Assembly: GCA_025997755.1 (NCBI GenBank)
Contig: BNVA01000004.1
Span: 1 to 39,286 of the forward strand
Length of the DNA: 39,286 nucleotides
Reading direction: 5' to 3'
From: Spirochaetia bacterium
GTDB taxonomy: Bacteria > Spirochaetota > Spirochaetia > Treponematales > Breznakiellaceae
The notes under the pieces: generated by a model
The model's input: only the letters and a program-made list of their open reading frames with translations
The model's database searches: none
Told to the model about the DNA's origin: nothing
Position numbers and translations under genes: made by a program
In this document: positions 23,623 through 31,222 of the stretch, in pieces
How positions within the stretch are numbered: the stretch's first letter is position 1
Layout: every line of letters begins with the position of its first letter

Positions 23623-25158
23623 ATGGCTTCCAACGATAAAAAAACAATAGTTAAAAACGAAGATTCATCAAATAAAAATGAGCTTATAAAACGGTTTAAG
23701 GCAAATCCTTTTATTTTTATTGGTACTTTTGTGGTTTTGATTATCGTAATAATCGCTTTTGTGCTGGTACCGGCTATAGTACCGGGGGCAGCCGATGCGA
23801 ATATTGCAAAATTAACTTTCGGTAAATGGGATAAAACGCCCATCGTTTATACGGGTAACAATTATTTTTCCAAGATGAGGGAACAATATTCGCGTTACGC
23901 AGAGGTTTACCGGTTAAACGATTATCAGGTTTGGCTTTACTCTTATCAGTCTACTGTTGTACGCACCGCCATTCTGGACATCATGCAGAAGTCAAAGTAC
24001 GATCCGCCCGCCGAATTGATCGACAAAAGGGTTGCCGAATTGCCGGATTTTCAGGAAAACGGACGTTTTTCCGCCGTTAGGTATAACGAGATTGATCCTG
24101 CGCGCCGTTTGGCTTTGTGGCAGGATGTCAGGAATGACACCATAGCAACCCGCTACATAGACGATATTTTTACAATTCAATACTCAAAAGCTGAGTCGGA
24201 TTTCATAGGCGGCATGGCTTCAAATCAGCGTAAGTTTAAAATGGTATCCTATCCGTACGAAAAGTATCCCGATAGCGAAATTGCCGCTTTTGTTGAAAAA
24301 AATCCCGATCTTTTCCGCCTTCTACACTTGTCGCAGATCAGCATAAATTCCGACGAACTTGATGCAAGAAAGGTATGGGAAGCCGTCAGCGCCAATCCGG
24401 CAAGTTTTGAGGATACGGCGCGTTCCCGGTCGGAGGACAACTTCTCGGAACGGGGCGGAGACGCGGGCACCCGTTACTTTTTTGATCTTGTAGGCGTAGT
24501 AAACGATGATGCCGACAGACGCTCACTTTTGAGCTTAATTAAAGGCTCCATAAGCCCCGTCTACAAAACTCCGTCCGGGTGGGCGTTCTTTAGGGCGGAA
24601 GAAAATGCGGTAAACGCAGACACAAAAGATGCGGCGGCATTGGAAAGAATACGCGCTTATATGATGGACAGTGAGCGGGGAGCTATAGAGGACTGGCTTG
24701 TTGAACAGGCGGAAAGTTTTGCGGCTAGGGCAAAAATCGTAGGGTTTGAATCTGCCGCCGTGGTTAGAAACCTTCAGGTTTCCGAATTCGGGCCCCTGCC
24801 CATAAACTATGGAGATGCAGGAATATTCGCCACGTTATCGTCGTTTTCTGCGCCGGAATTGCAATCGGCGGCTTACAACGATAATTTTTGGAAAACTGCA
24901 TGGTCAACACCCATAGGTCAGCCTTCCGCGCCTATAGTGGTGAGCGGCAGCGAAAGCAGCGTGATCGTTATCTACCCTGTTGAAGAAATTTCAGGCGACG
25001 AAACGGCGGCGGAAAATTCAAGCGAAAGTTTCCTGTCGTATTGGGCGGAAAATGAAAAAAGCAACAGTATAGAAAGTACTATAGTCAACAGTTCAAAATT
25101 TTCCGATAATTTCTTTTCAACCTATATAGGTTTGTTCAGCAATTTACAGGGGTTTTAA
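23623..25158 (+). CDS. Membrane-anchored PpiD/SurA-like peptidyl-prolyl isomerase
   Basis: A 511-residue protein with a short basic cytoplasmic N-terminus and one helix near residues 28-52 (FIFIGTFVVLIIVIIAFVLVPAIV), as in PpiD. A SurA_N-like helical region follows. A parvulin-type domain (about 225-330) has LLHLSQISI, then SFEDTARSRSEDNFSERGGD, ISPVYKTPSGWAFFRAE. The C-terminal helical part completes the chaperone. PpiD and SurA help fold exported proteins at the periplasmic face. Isomerase activity is uncertain because the parvulin active-site residues are only partly recognisable. It begins after a terminator, so it has its own promoter, and ends 9 bases before the glycosyltransferase gene. 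Confidence 0.82.
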   Translation: MASNDKKTIVKNEDSSNKNELIKRFKANPFIFIGTFVVLIIVIIAFVLVPAIVPGAADANIAKLTFGKWDKTPIVYTGNNYFSKMREQYSRYAEVYRLNDYQVWLYSYQSTVVRTAILDIMQKSKYDPPAELIDKRVAELPDFQENGRFSAVRYNEIDPARRLALWQDVRNDTIATRYIDDIFTIQYSKAESDFIGGMASNQRKFKMVSYPYEKYPDSEIAAFVEKNPDLFRLLHLSQISINSDELDARKVWEAVSANPASFEDTARSRSEDNFSERGGDAGTRYFFDLVGVVNDDADRRSLLSLIKGSISPVYKTPSGWAFFRAEENAVNADTKDAAALERIRAYMMDSERGAIEDWLVEQAESFAARAKIVGFESAAVVRNLQVSEFGPLPINYGDAGIFATLSSFSAPELQSAAYNDNFWKTAWSTPIGQPSAPIVVSGSESSVIVIYPVEEISGDETAAENSSESFLSYWAENEKSNSIESTIVNSSKFSDNFFSTYIGLFSNLQGF

Positions 25159-25167
25159 CAGCGGTTG

Positions 25168-26805
25168 ATGAGGTATGAAAGCCCCCTGCTCGTAAACGCG
25201 CACAGGGGCTTTTCCGTAACGTATAATGGCAAGACACTTCTATCAACAGTTGACCCGATAAGACAGGCGGAGCGCGCCGCAGAGCGATCCCTGCCTTTAA
25301 AAGACCGCACCCTATATTTCTGCCCCTCCCCGCTTTTGGGCTACGGGCTTGCTATACTTCTGGACAACCTGCCTCCGGCGTCGGCTGTCATCTGTGTCGA
25401 GGCGGATAAGGCGTTGGCAAAGCTCTCAAACGAAAATATAAAAATTCCTTCAGGCGAAAAAATCCGTGTTATACATTCCGAGGATGCAATGCAACTCTGT
25501 GATTTTGTGAACCAAACATGGGGGCGGCGGTTTTTCAGGCGTGTGGAGGAGATTAGGCTTGGAGGCGGAAGACAGCTCTGGACAGAAAAATACGATGACA
25601 TGCTGGAGACTCTGCGCCGGGCTATAGCCATTGACTGGTCGAATGCCATGACACTGACGCGGCTCGGCAGGCTCTATATGCGTAATGCCGTGAAAAACCT
25701 GCCTTTGCTTGGAAGTGCCGAAAGTGTGGAAAAAATTGATTTTGGACACCGGAATGTTTTTGTCGCCGGAGCGGGACCGTCTTTAGACGAGGCTGTTTTT
25801 CATCTTGGAAGCTGCCTGAAAGGTGAAAACCGCTGTCCTGTTATTTGTGTTGATACCGCGCTCCCTCCGCTTATGGCGCATGGAATTATACCCGATATTG
25901 TTGTCGCTCTGGAGGCGCAGCACTGGAATTTACGGGATTTTGTAGGAATAAACGGTAAAAAGCCCTCACTGGCTATGGATTTTTCATCTTTACCGGCGGT
26001 AAAACGCTGTTTTAATGAGTCTGTCTATATTTTTTGGACGGAATGGACACCGTTAAGGTTTTTTTGCAGGTTAAAAGAGAGAAATTTGCTGCCTCTGGAG
26101 CTTCCCGCGTTGGGATCGGTGGGTTTAAGCGCTGTTTATCTTGCGTTACGGCTTACAAAAGGTAAAATTCTTAGCGCCGGAATTGATTTTTCTTTTACCA
26201 TCGACAAATATCACTGCAAAGAAAGTCCCGGATACAAGGAAAATATGCGCCGGACAAACAGGTTTGTAAGCCCCCTGCCGTTTGCGCCATCGTTTAGGAA
26301 AGGAGTGTCGCCCGCAATATCAAAATCGGGCGGTAGTGTACGTACCGATCCTGCAATGAAAAATTACCGCAGCCTGTTTGAAGAAGAATTCGCCGCAACC
26401 GGGCGTGTCTTCGACATGGAAGGTTCAGGACTTACGCTTGGACTTACCACCCTGCCCTATTCTTACGCATTACAACTGTTAGAAGCGACAGACCCAACCA
26501 AACCGGAAAACGGTACTTCAAAAACCGAACCCCCCATGGATAAGGCGCAAGTATTGCGTACTTTTATCAAAGACGAGATAGCGCATCTTTCCGAATTACG
26601 CGGTATCTTGACAAAAGAAATTACTGCGCCGCCCGATAGACTTAACTTTCTGCTGGACGAACTTGACTATTTATGGGCGCATTTCCCGGACTGCGCCGGC
26701 GCTGGCGGAAGGCGTCCATCACCGGAGAACACAGGCTTTTTAAAACGTGTCCGTGCCGAAATAGACCCCTTTTTACGCCTGTTTACCCGTACGGCAAACG
26801 CATGA
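25168..26805 (+). CDS. DUF115/Maf-type motility-associated glycosyltransferase
   Basis: About 545 residues from the ATG at 25168; a TTG at 25165 directly before it is an alternative start. The core resembles the DUF115 (MptE-like) domain. NVFVAGAGPSLDEAVFHL is the nucleotide-sugar binding loop. It is followed by VICVDTALPPLMAHGIIPDI, VALEAQHWNLRDF and later LSAGIDFSFTIDKYHCKESP. In flagellated bacteria, Maf proteins of this type add nonulosonic-type sugars to flagellin and are called motility-associated factors. The same role on periplasmic flagella is an inference. A C-terminal helical extension has repeated leucines. It is close behind the foldase gene and convergent with marC, 19 bases away. 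Confidence 0.85.
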   Translation: MRYESPLLVNAHRGFSVTYNGKTLLSTVDPIRQAERAAERSLPLKDRTLYFCPSPLLGYGLAILLDNLPPASAVICVEADKALAKLSNENIKIPSGEKIRVIHSEDAMQLCDFVNQTWGRRFFRRVEEIRLGGGRQLWTEKYDDMLETLRRAIAIDWSNAMTLTRLGRLYMRNAVKNLPLLGSAESVEKIDFGHRNVFVAGAGPSLDEAVFHLGSCLKGENRCPVICVDTALPPLMAHGIIPDIVVALEAQHWNLRDFVGINGKKPSLAMDFSSLPAVKRCFNESVYIFWTEWTPLRFFCRLKERNLLPLELPALGSVGLSAVYLALRLTKGKILSAGIDFSFTIDKYHCKESPGYKENMRRTNRFVSPLPFAPSFRKGVSPAISKSGGSVRTDPAMKNYRSLFEEEFAATGRVFDMEGSGLTLGLTTLPYSYALQLLEATDPTKPENGTSKTEPPMDKAQVLRTFIKDEIAHLSELRGILTKEITAPPDRLNFLLDELDYLWAHFPDCAGAGGRRPSPENTGFLKRVRAEIDPFLRLFTRTANA

Positions 26806-26824
26806 AAAAAAATTATTGATTAAG

Positions 26825-27457
26825 CTATTTGCCGATTATGCCTAGGGAAAGCAAGCCGTTGTAGATAAACTGAACGGAAAAGCCGCCGAGAATTAGTCCC
26901 ATTATTTTTTCCACAACGAATATTCCGATTGTGCCGATCACGCGCAAGACGAGGTTGCTGCCTTTTAGGACTATAAAGGTAACCGCAAGCGCAATGATAA
27001 TTGCCGGTAGAAGCAGCGAAAACGAATAGAACCAGTTATTGCCGTTTGACATATACATAATTATAACTGTCAAAAGCCCGGGTCCGGCCATTAGAGGCAC
27101 CGCCAACGGGAACATCGCTACGGAGGCGCTTGCCATTTTGTCTTGCTCTTGTACAGGCGTGTTGCGGGCGCGCGGTTTGTTGTAGATCATTTCAAGCGCT
27201 ATGCCGAAAAACAGTATGCCGCCTGAGATATAAAAGGTTCCCGGCATTATTCCGAAAAAGTCGAGCAGGAACTTCCCCGAAAGCAAAAAGATGATGAGTA
27301 CGACCGAGGCTATTAAAACCGCTTTTGCTATGATTGAATTGCGTGTCTTTTGGTCAAAAGCGGAGGTAACGGAAATATACTGCGGGATCATTCCTATTGG
27401 ATCCATAACCAGCAATACTGTAAAAAGCACTTGGATAAAGTCTGTAACAATATTCAT
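26825..27457 (-). CDS. MarC-family integral membrane protein
   Basis: A 210-residue protein with six hydrophobic helices. The family blocks are VLLVMDPIGMIPQYISVT near the N-terminus, the middle stretch VAMFPLAVPLMAGPGLLTVI, and the final IGIFVVEKIMGLILGGFSVQF. MarC (YhgN/YchE) was once linked to multiple antibiotic resistance, but that was not confirmed; the transported solute is unknown. The length is usual for the family. It is convergent with the DUF115 gene and divergent from the toxin-antitoxin pair. No clear Shine-Dalgarno sequence precedes the ATG. Confidence 0.92.
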   Translation of the reverse strand: MNIVTDFIQVLFTVLLVMDPIGMIPQYISVTSAFDQKTRNSIIAKAVLIASVVLIIFLLSGKFLLDFFGIMPGTFYISGGILFFGIALEMIYNKPRARNTPVQEQDKMASASVAMFPLAVPLMAGPGLLTVIIMYMSNGNNWFYSFSLLLPAIIIALAVTFIVLKGSNLVLRVIGTIGIFVVEKIMGLILGGFSVQFIYNGLLSLGIIGK

Positions 27458-27563
27458 ATTTTAGTGTATAAGGGATGATGGGAAGGAGGGAATAGGGCGC
27501 ATTGCCTCATAAAAAATCTAACCCAAGAGTGGTGAAACGAGAATATCTTTGCGGATAGATATA

Positions 27564-27572
27564 TGCTATTAT
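27564..27572 (+). promoter_or_regulatory. Extended -10 element before the toxin-antitoxin pair
   Basis: The 9 bases TGCTATTAT match the extended -10 pattern TGnTATnnT. No good -35 box sits 17 bases upstream, which such promoters can lack. Transcription would start near 27579, about 20 bases before the antitoxin ATG. Confidence 0.35.
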
Positions 27573-27600
27573 TGGTAAAATTGAATATTTGGGGGTCGAT

Positions 27601-27840
27601 ATGTTATTAACATTTCCGGGTTTTTTTGAAAAGGGTCAATTTGTGCCGGAAGAACCGGTAAAAATTGCAGGCAAAAAAAAAGCTGTTCTGAGTATTTTGG
27701 ATGCGGAAGAAACTGAAGAAGAACGTATAGCAAGACAACTAAAATCATTGGAAGAAATGCGGGAACTTCTTGATGACAGTGTAGAGGAAGAATTGCCTGA
27801 ATTCAAAAGAGCGAATCTCCACCGCGAGGCTGATATATGA
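27601..27840 (+). CDS. VapB-like antitoxin
   Basis: A 79-residue protein from the ATG at 27601, preceded by a G-rich site (GGGGG, 5 bases away); a TTG at 27589 would add four residues. The N-terminal beta part, LLTFPGFFEKGQFVPEEPVK, then KKKAVLSILD, is typical of small antitoxins paired with PIN toxins. The acidic helical C-terminal part (EETEEERIARQLKSLEEM) is the likely toxin-binding segment. The exact antitoxin superfamily cannot be fixed, because the DNA-binding fold is not clearly AbrB, RHH or Phd. The stop overlaps the vapC start by ATGA, so translation is coupled. Confidence 0.8.
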   Translation: MLLTFPGFFEKGQFVPEEPVKIAGKKKAVLSILDAEETEEERIARQLKSLEEMRELLDDSVEEELPEFKRANLHREADI

Positions 27841-28247
27841 CAACTTATGCACTCGATACGAATATTGTTTCATACTATCTTCGTAAAAGCAGAAATAATA
27901 TTATCGATAAGAGAATTGATGCTGAAATTCATTTAGAAAATAAAATTGTTATTCCCAATGTTGTATACTATGAAATACGGCGAGGTTTGCTATCGGTTTT
28001 TTCTCCGATAAAAACAAAATTGTTTAATCAGTTTTGTACAACATTCAAAGTTGGTTTAATGGATTGTAAAACAAGTGAGATAGCGGCTTCTATATATGCA
28101 AAGCTTAAAAAGTTAGGATCTGCGGTTGAGGATGCAGATATATTCATTGCCGCATTCTGTTTACAAAATGATTATACACTTGTTACCAACAATGTTAGAC
28201 ACTTTGAAAATATCGATACACTAAAAATTGTTAATTGGATTGAATAA
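27837..28247 (+). CDS. vapC: VapC-like PIN-domain toxin
   Basis: A 136-residue PIN-domain ribonuclease, the usual VapC length. The acidic metal-binding residues are in place: D7 in YALDTNIVSYYL, E46 in YYEIRRGL, and D99/D101 in VEDADIFIAAF. The terminal block LVTNNVRHFENI is the PIN ending. VapC toxins cleave specific RNAs such as initiator tRNA; the target here is not known. It is coupled to the antitoxin by an ATGA overlap and looks intact. The DNA is A+T rich compared with the neighbouring nhaC, in line with mobile toxin-antitoxin modules. Confidence 0.92.
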   Translation: MTTYALDTNIVSYYLRKSRNNIIDKRIDAEIHLENKIVIPNVVYYEIRRGLLSVFSPIKTKLFNQFCTTFKVGLMDCKTSEIAASIYAKLKKLGSAVEDADIFIAAFCLQNDYTLVTNNVRHFENIDTLKIVNWIE

Positions 28248-28363
28248 TTTTACATATCATTATGCCATATATAAGGAGTAAGGAGTAGGTAGTAAGGAGT
28301 AGTGATTCCGATCTGAATTCGTAGTACAAACTACTTGACAAATTACTTAGACCTCAAATAATT

Positions 28364-28405
28364 ACTCACTACTCACTACTCACTACTCACTACTCACTAC
28401 TCAAC
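28364..28405. repeat. 7-bp tandem repeat ACTCACT overlapping the nhaC 3' end
   Basis: Five perfect head-to-tail copies of ACTCACT (28364-28398) are followed by one degraded copy. The last perfect copy contains the TAG stop of nhaC (28399-28397, minus strand). The stretch at 28272-28303 is rich in AAGGAGTA-like units, and its AGTAGTGA is the reverse complement of TCACTACT in the array, so a hairpin is possible. Copy number may vary by slippage. Confidence 0.85.
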
Positions 28406-29836
28406 AGTTTCTTTCGCTTTAATTACGGTGTCAGGCTCATCACTGATCTTTACAGTAAGTAAACCCATAGCTGTCATAACTAAAACAGTTATAGGCATAA
28501 GCCAGTTAAAGAATGCCCACGGTGCATATTGAAAAGTGGATATGCCTAGTATTCCTGCCATGTAAACGCCGCAGGTGTTCCATGGGATAAGGGCGCTTGT
28601 TACCGTGCCGGAACCTTCAAGTGCATTACTCAACATCTTTGGATGCAGACCGAATTTGCGGTACGAAGCGTTGTACATACGTCCGGGAACGACTATCGAA
28701 ATGTACTGTTCCGGCATACAGGCGTTGCTGGCAACGCAGGTTCCAAGGGTAAGTCCCACGAGGCTCGTGGTGCCTTTTGCAAATTTTACTAACTGGGCTA
28801 CTATGACTTCAAGTTGTCCTGTTTTTTCCATTATGCCGCCGAACATCATCGCCAGTATTGTCAACGAGATCGAGAACATCATGTTTTCAAGTCCGCCGGA
28901 ACTTAGTAGATCATCTATTGCCTCGATGCCGGTTTCGCTGAGGTAGCCTGAGTAAGCGCAGTTAAGAAGATCGCCGAAGTTGTTACCTTGCACTATCACT
29001 CCGAGTATACCGCCTGAAACTATGCCTAAGAATATGCCGGGAATTGCGGGCACTTTTAAAGCTATTGTAACTATAACTACGATTGGCGGTATAAATAACA
29101 CCGGATTGATATTAAAGCTGCTGCGTATGCCGTCAGTTAGTTCTTGAACGCCGCTCAAGTCTGTTCTGCCGCCGCCGAACCGGAACCCGATTATTAAATA
29201 CGCTATCAACACGATTATATAAACCGGAACTGTTGATTTTAGCATGAATTTAACGTGGGTAAAAACATCGGTGCCTGCCATAGCAGGGGCAAGATTTGTG
29301 GTGTCGCTTAACGGGGACATCTTGTCGCCAAAGTATGCGCCGCTTAGTATTGCGCCGGCTGCCATCGGCAACGGTATACCGAGTCCTACCGCTACGCCCA
29401 TTAACGCTATGCCGATAGTACCTGCCGTTCCCCACGAGGTACCTGTTGCCAGCGACGTGATAGAACAGGTAAGAAGCGCGGCCACTAGGAAGAAGCTCGG
29501 CGATATTATTTTTAGTCCGTAATAGATCATCGTGGGGACAACGCCCGCCACAAGCCATACGCCTATAAGTACGCCGATAATCGCAAGAATAATAACAGCC
29601 TGCAATGCCTGATGAATGCCGTCAAACATGGCATTCTCAATTTGTTTCCAACTAAAACCCAGCCATAGAGACACACATGCCGCAAATGCCGCGCCGATTA
29701 TCATAGGAATATGCGGGTCTACGTGGAATACCGCAATTCCTATCGACATTACGCCGATTAAGATGATAAATGAGAGCAATGCTTCCCAAACCTTAGGTTT
29801 ACGTGGTATACGAGCCACTTTTTGTCCTTTGTCCAT
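28397..29836 (-). CDS. nhaC: NhaC-family sodium/proton antiporter
   Basis: A 479-residue membrane protein with about 11-12 helices. The NhaC/ArsB-superfamily signature is strong: SLATGTSWGTAGTIGIALMG, then AAGAILSGAYFGDKMSPLSD and TTNLAPAMAGTDVFTH. Members exchange Na+ for H+ or couple organic solutes. Here the gene is the last of the ornithine operon, 18 bases after the MutL-like gene and with a good site (GAGGAG) before its ATG. In amino-acid fermenters such a position often means transport of the substrate or product or maintenance of ion balance, so an ornithine-related role is possible but not shown. Its stop codon lies inside a short tandem repeat. Confidence 0.92.
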   Translation of the reverse strand: MDKGQKVARIPRKPKVWEALLSFIILIGVMSIGIAVFHVDPHIPMIIGAAFAACVSLWLGFSWKQIENAMFDGIHQALQAVIILAIIGVLIGVWLVAGVVPTMIYYGLKIISPSFFLVAALLTCSITSLATGTSWGTAGTIGIALMGVAVGLGIPLPMAAGAILSGAYFGDKMSPLSDTTNLAPAMAGTDVFTHVKFMLKSTVPVYIIVLIAYLIIGFRFGGGRTDLSGVQELTDGIRSSFNINPVLFIPPIVVIVTIALKVPAIPGIFLGIVSGGILGVIVQGNNFGDLLNCAYSGYLSETGIEAIDDLLSSGGLENMMFSISLTILAMMFGGIMEKTGQLEVIVAQLVKFAKGTTSLVGLTLGTCVASNACMPEQYISIVVPGRMYNASYRKFGLHPKMLSNALEGSGTVTSALIPWNTCGVYMAGILGISTFQYAPWAFFNWLMPITVLVMTAMGLLTVKISDEPDTVIKAKETVE

Positions 29837-29854
29837 TTTTTTCTCTCCTCGAAT

Positions 29855-31222
29855 TCATTTTTGATTGATACAGAGACTTTTCATTAAAAGCCTCTGAGCC
29901 GATTCCGGGTACTTTTTTGACAGCACTCCTAAAGATGCCATTATATAATCGTTATCCACAAGTATTTGTGCCGATTCCGGCGGGAAGAGCAAAACTCCCG
30001 TTTCGTTGTGAAGTGCAATAGCCTTTATCATCTCTACGCGATGAGGCAGCCGTGTGAGTGCGCCGCCTGTGCCGATGATGTATTTAACTTTTGAAAGGTC
30101 TTTGCCCTCCGCCACCGTACTACGTCCCTGTGGTCCATAAATATAACGAATGTGTCCGGCGTGCCGTTCCGTTGCCCGCAAGGCGGCTTCCAGTGTAAGC
30201 CGCTCCACAAATTTAATCTCGTTTGCTGTTTTTGGCAGAGCTTTGTATGTCTGTGTAACCTCCTCAAGCGAAAAATTCAGTTCGGCTTCCAGTTTTTCAT
30301 AACCGATTAGTTCAATGACATTTCTCATGTTTACATAAACGCCCAAATCGCCTTCCACCGTACGTTTTGCCAATGGTTCCGGGCTTATGGATATGCGGGA
30401 AATTTCTTCGCTGCCCGCCGTTATCGAATGAATGTCGGTTGTCGCCCCGCCTACGTCGATGGTCATAAGATCGCCTAACGTATTGTAAAGCAGTTTTGAG
30501 GCTTCCATAACCGCGCCCGGCGTAGGACTGATAGGCCCGCTTACCATGTCGCGGACTCTTTCCATACCCGGCGCCTGTACTATGTGAACCTCAAAAGCAT
30601 CCTGTATCACCTTGCGGGCAGGCTCCACGTTGAGGTCGTCGATCTTAGGGTAGACGTTTTCCACGAGGTAGAGGGGCATACCGCTTTCTTCAAATATGAG
30701 TTTTATCTCATCCTGATTGTCGATATTTCCTGCGTAGATTACCGGCGTTTTAAGCCCCAATCCGCTCAAGGCTTCCGCGTTAGCCAACGCCGTGTCACTC
30801 TCCCCGTGGTCAACGCCGCCGGCAAGCATGATGAGGTTGGGCTTTATCGCCTTGATTTTTTCGAGATTGCTTTTGCGCAATACTCCTGCCGTTACAAGGT
30901 GTATGTTTGCGCCCGCCCCCAGAGCCGCTTCTTTTGCCGCACGTGCCGTCATGTCATAGACAAGCCCGTGTACAGTCATTTTAAGACCGCCCGCCGCACT
31001 TGATGTTGCCAACATTTCGCCATAGTCAAGCGAGGTAATATTCGCATTCCGGCATAGATCGTCAACTGCCCCTTTTAGCCCGATACGCACATCACCCTCC
31101 AGCACCGAAGTAGCCGCCTGTCCCTGTTTCCAGAGGCTGGGCGTGTCGGTGCCTATACCGGTAAAAGCGTTCACAAGCGTGGTGGTCGAGCCGATTTCGG
31201 CAACAAGCAGGTCTACGGTCAT
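29855..31222 (-). CDS. MutL/GlmL-like ASKHA protein of the B12 mutase operon
   Basis: A 455-residue protein of the glutamate mutase MutL/GlmL family, which has an actin/Hsp70-like (ASKHA) nucleotide fold. LVAEIGSTTTLVNAFTG is the phosphate-1 motif and GDLMTIDVGGATTDIHSI the phosphate-2 motif. IMLAGGVDHGESDTALANAE is another signature, and the family ending around IIGTGGALTRLP is present. In glutamate and ornithine mutase clusters the product is thought to keep the B12 enzyme active, but its biochemical role is not firmly established. The ATG follows the oraE stop with no gap, which indicates tight coupling to the aminomutase large subunit. It should not be confused with the DNA mismatch-repair MutL. 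Confidence 0.88.
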   Translation of the reverse strand: MTVDLLVAEIGSTTTLVNAFTGIGTDTPSLWKQGQAATSVLEGDVRIGLKGAVDDLCRNANITSLDYGEMLATSSAAGGLKMTVHGLVYDMTARAAKEAALGAGANIHLVTAGVLRKSNLEKIKAIKPNLIMLAGGVDHGESDTALANAEALSGLGLKTPVIYAGNIDNQDEIKLIFEESGMPLYLVENVYPKIDDLNVEPARKVIQDAFEVHIVQAPGMERVRDMVSGPISPTPGAVMEASKLLYNTLGDLMTIDVGGATTDIHSITAGSEEISRISISPEPLAKRTVEGDLGVYVNMRNVIELIGYEKLEAELNFSLEEVTQTYKALPKTANEIKFVERLTLEAALRATERHAGHIRYIYGPQGRSTVAEGKDLSKVKYIIGTGGALTRLPHRVEMIKAIALHNETGVLLFPPESAQILVDNDYIMASLGVLSKKYPESAQRLLMKSLCINQK

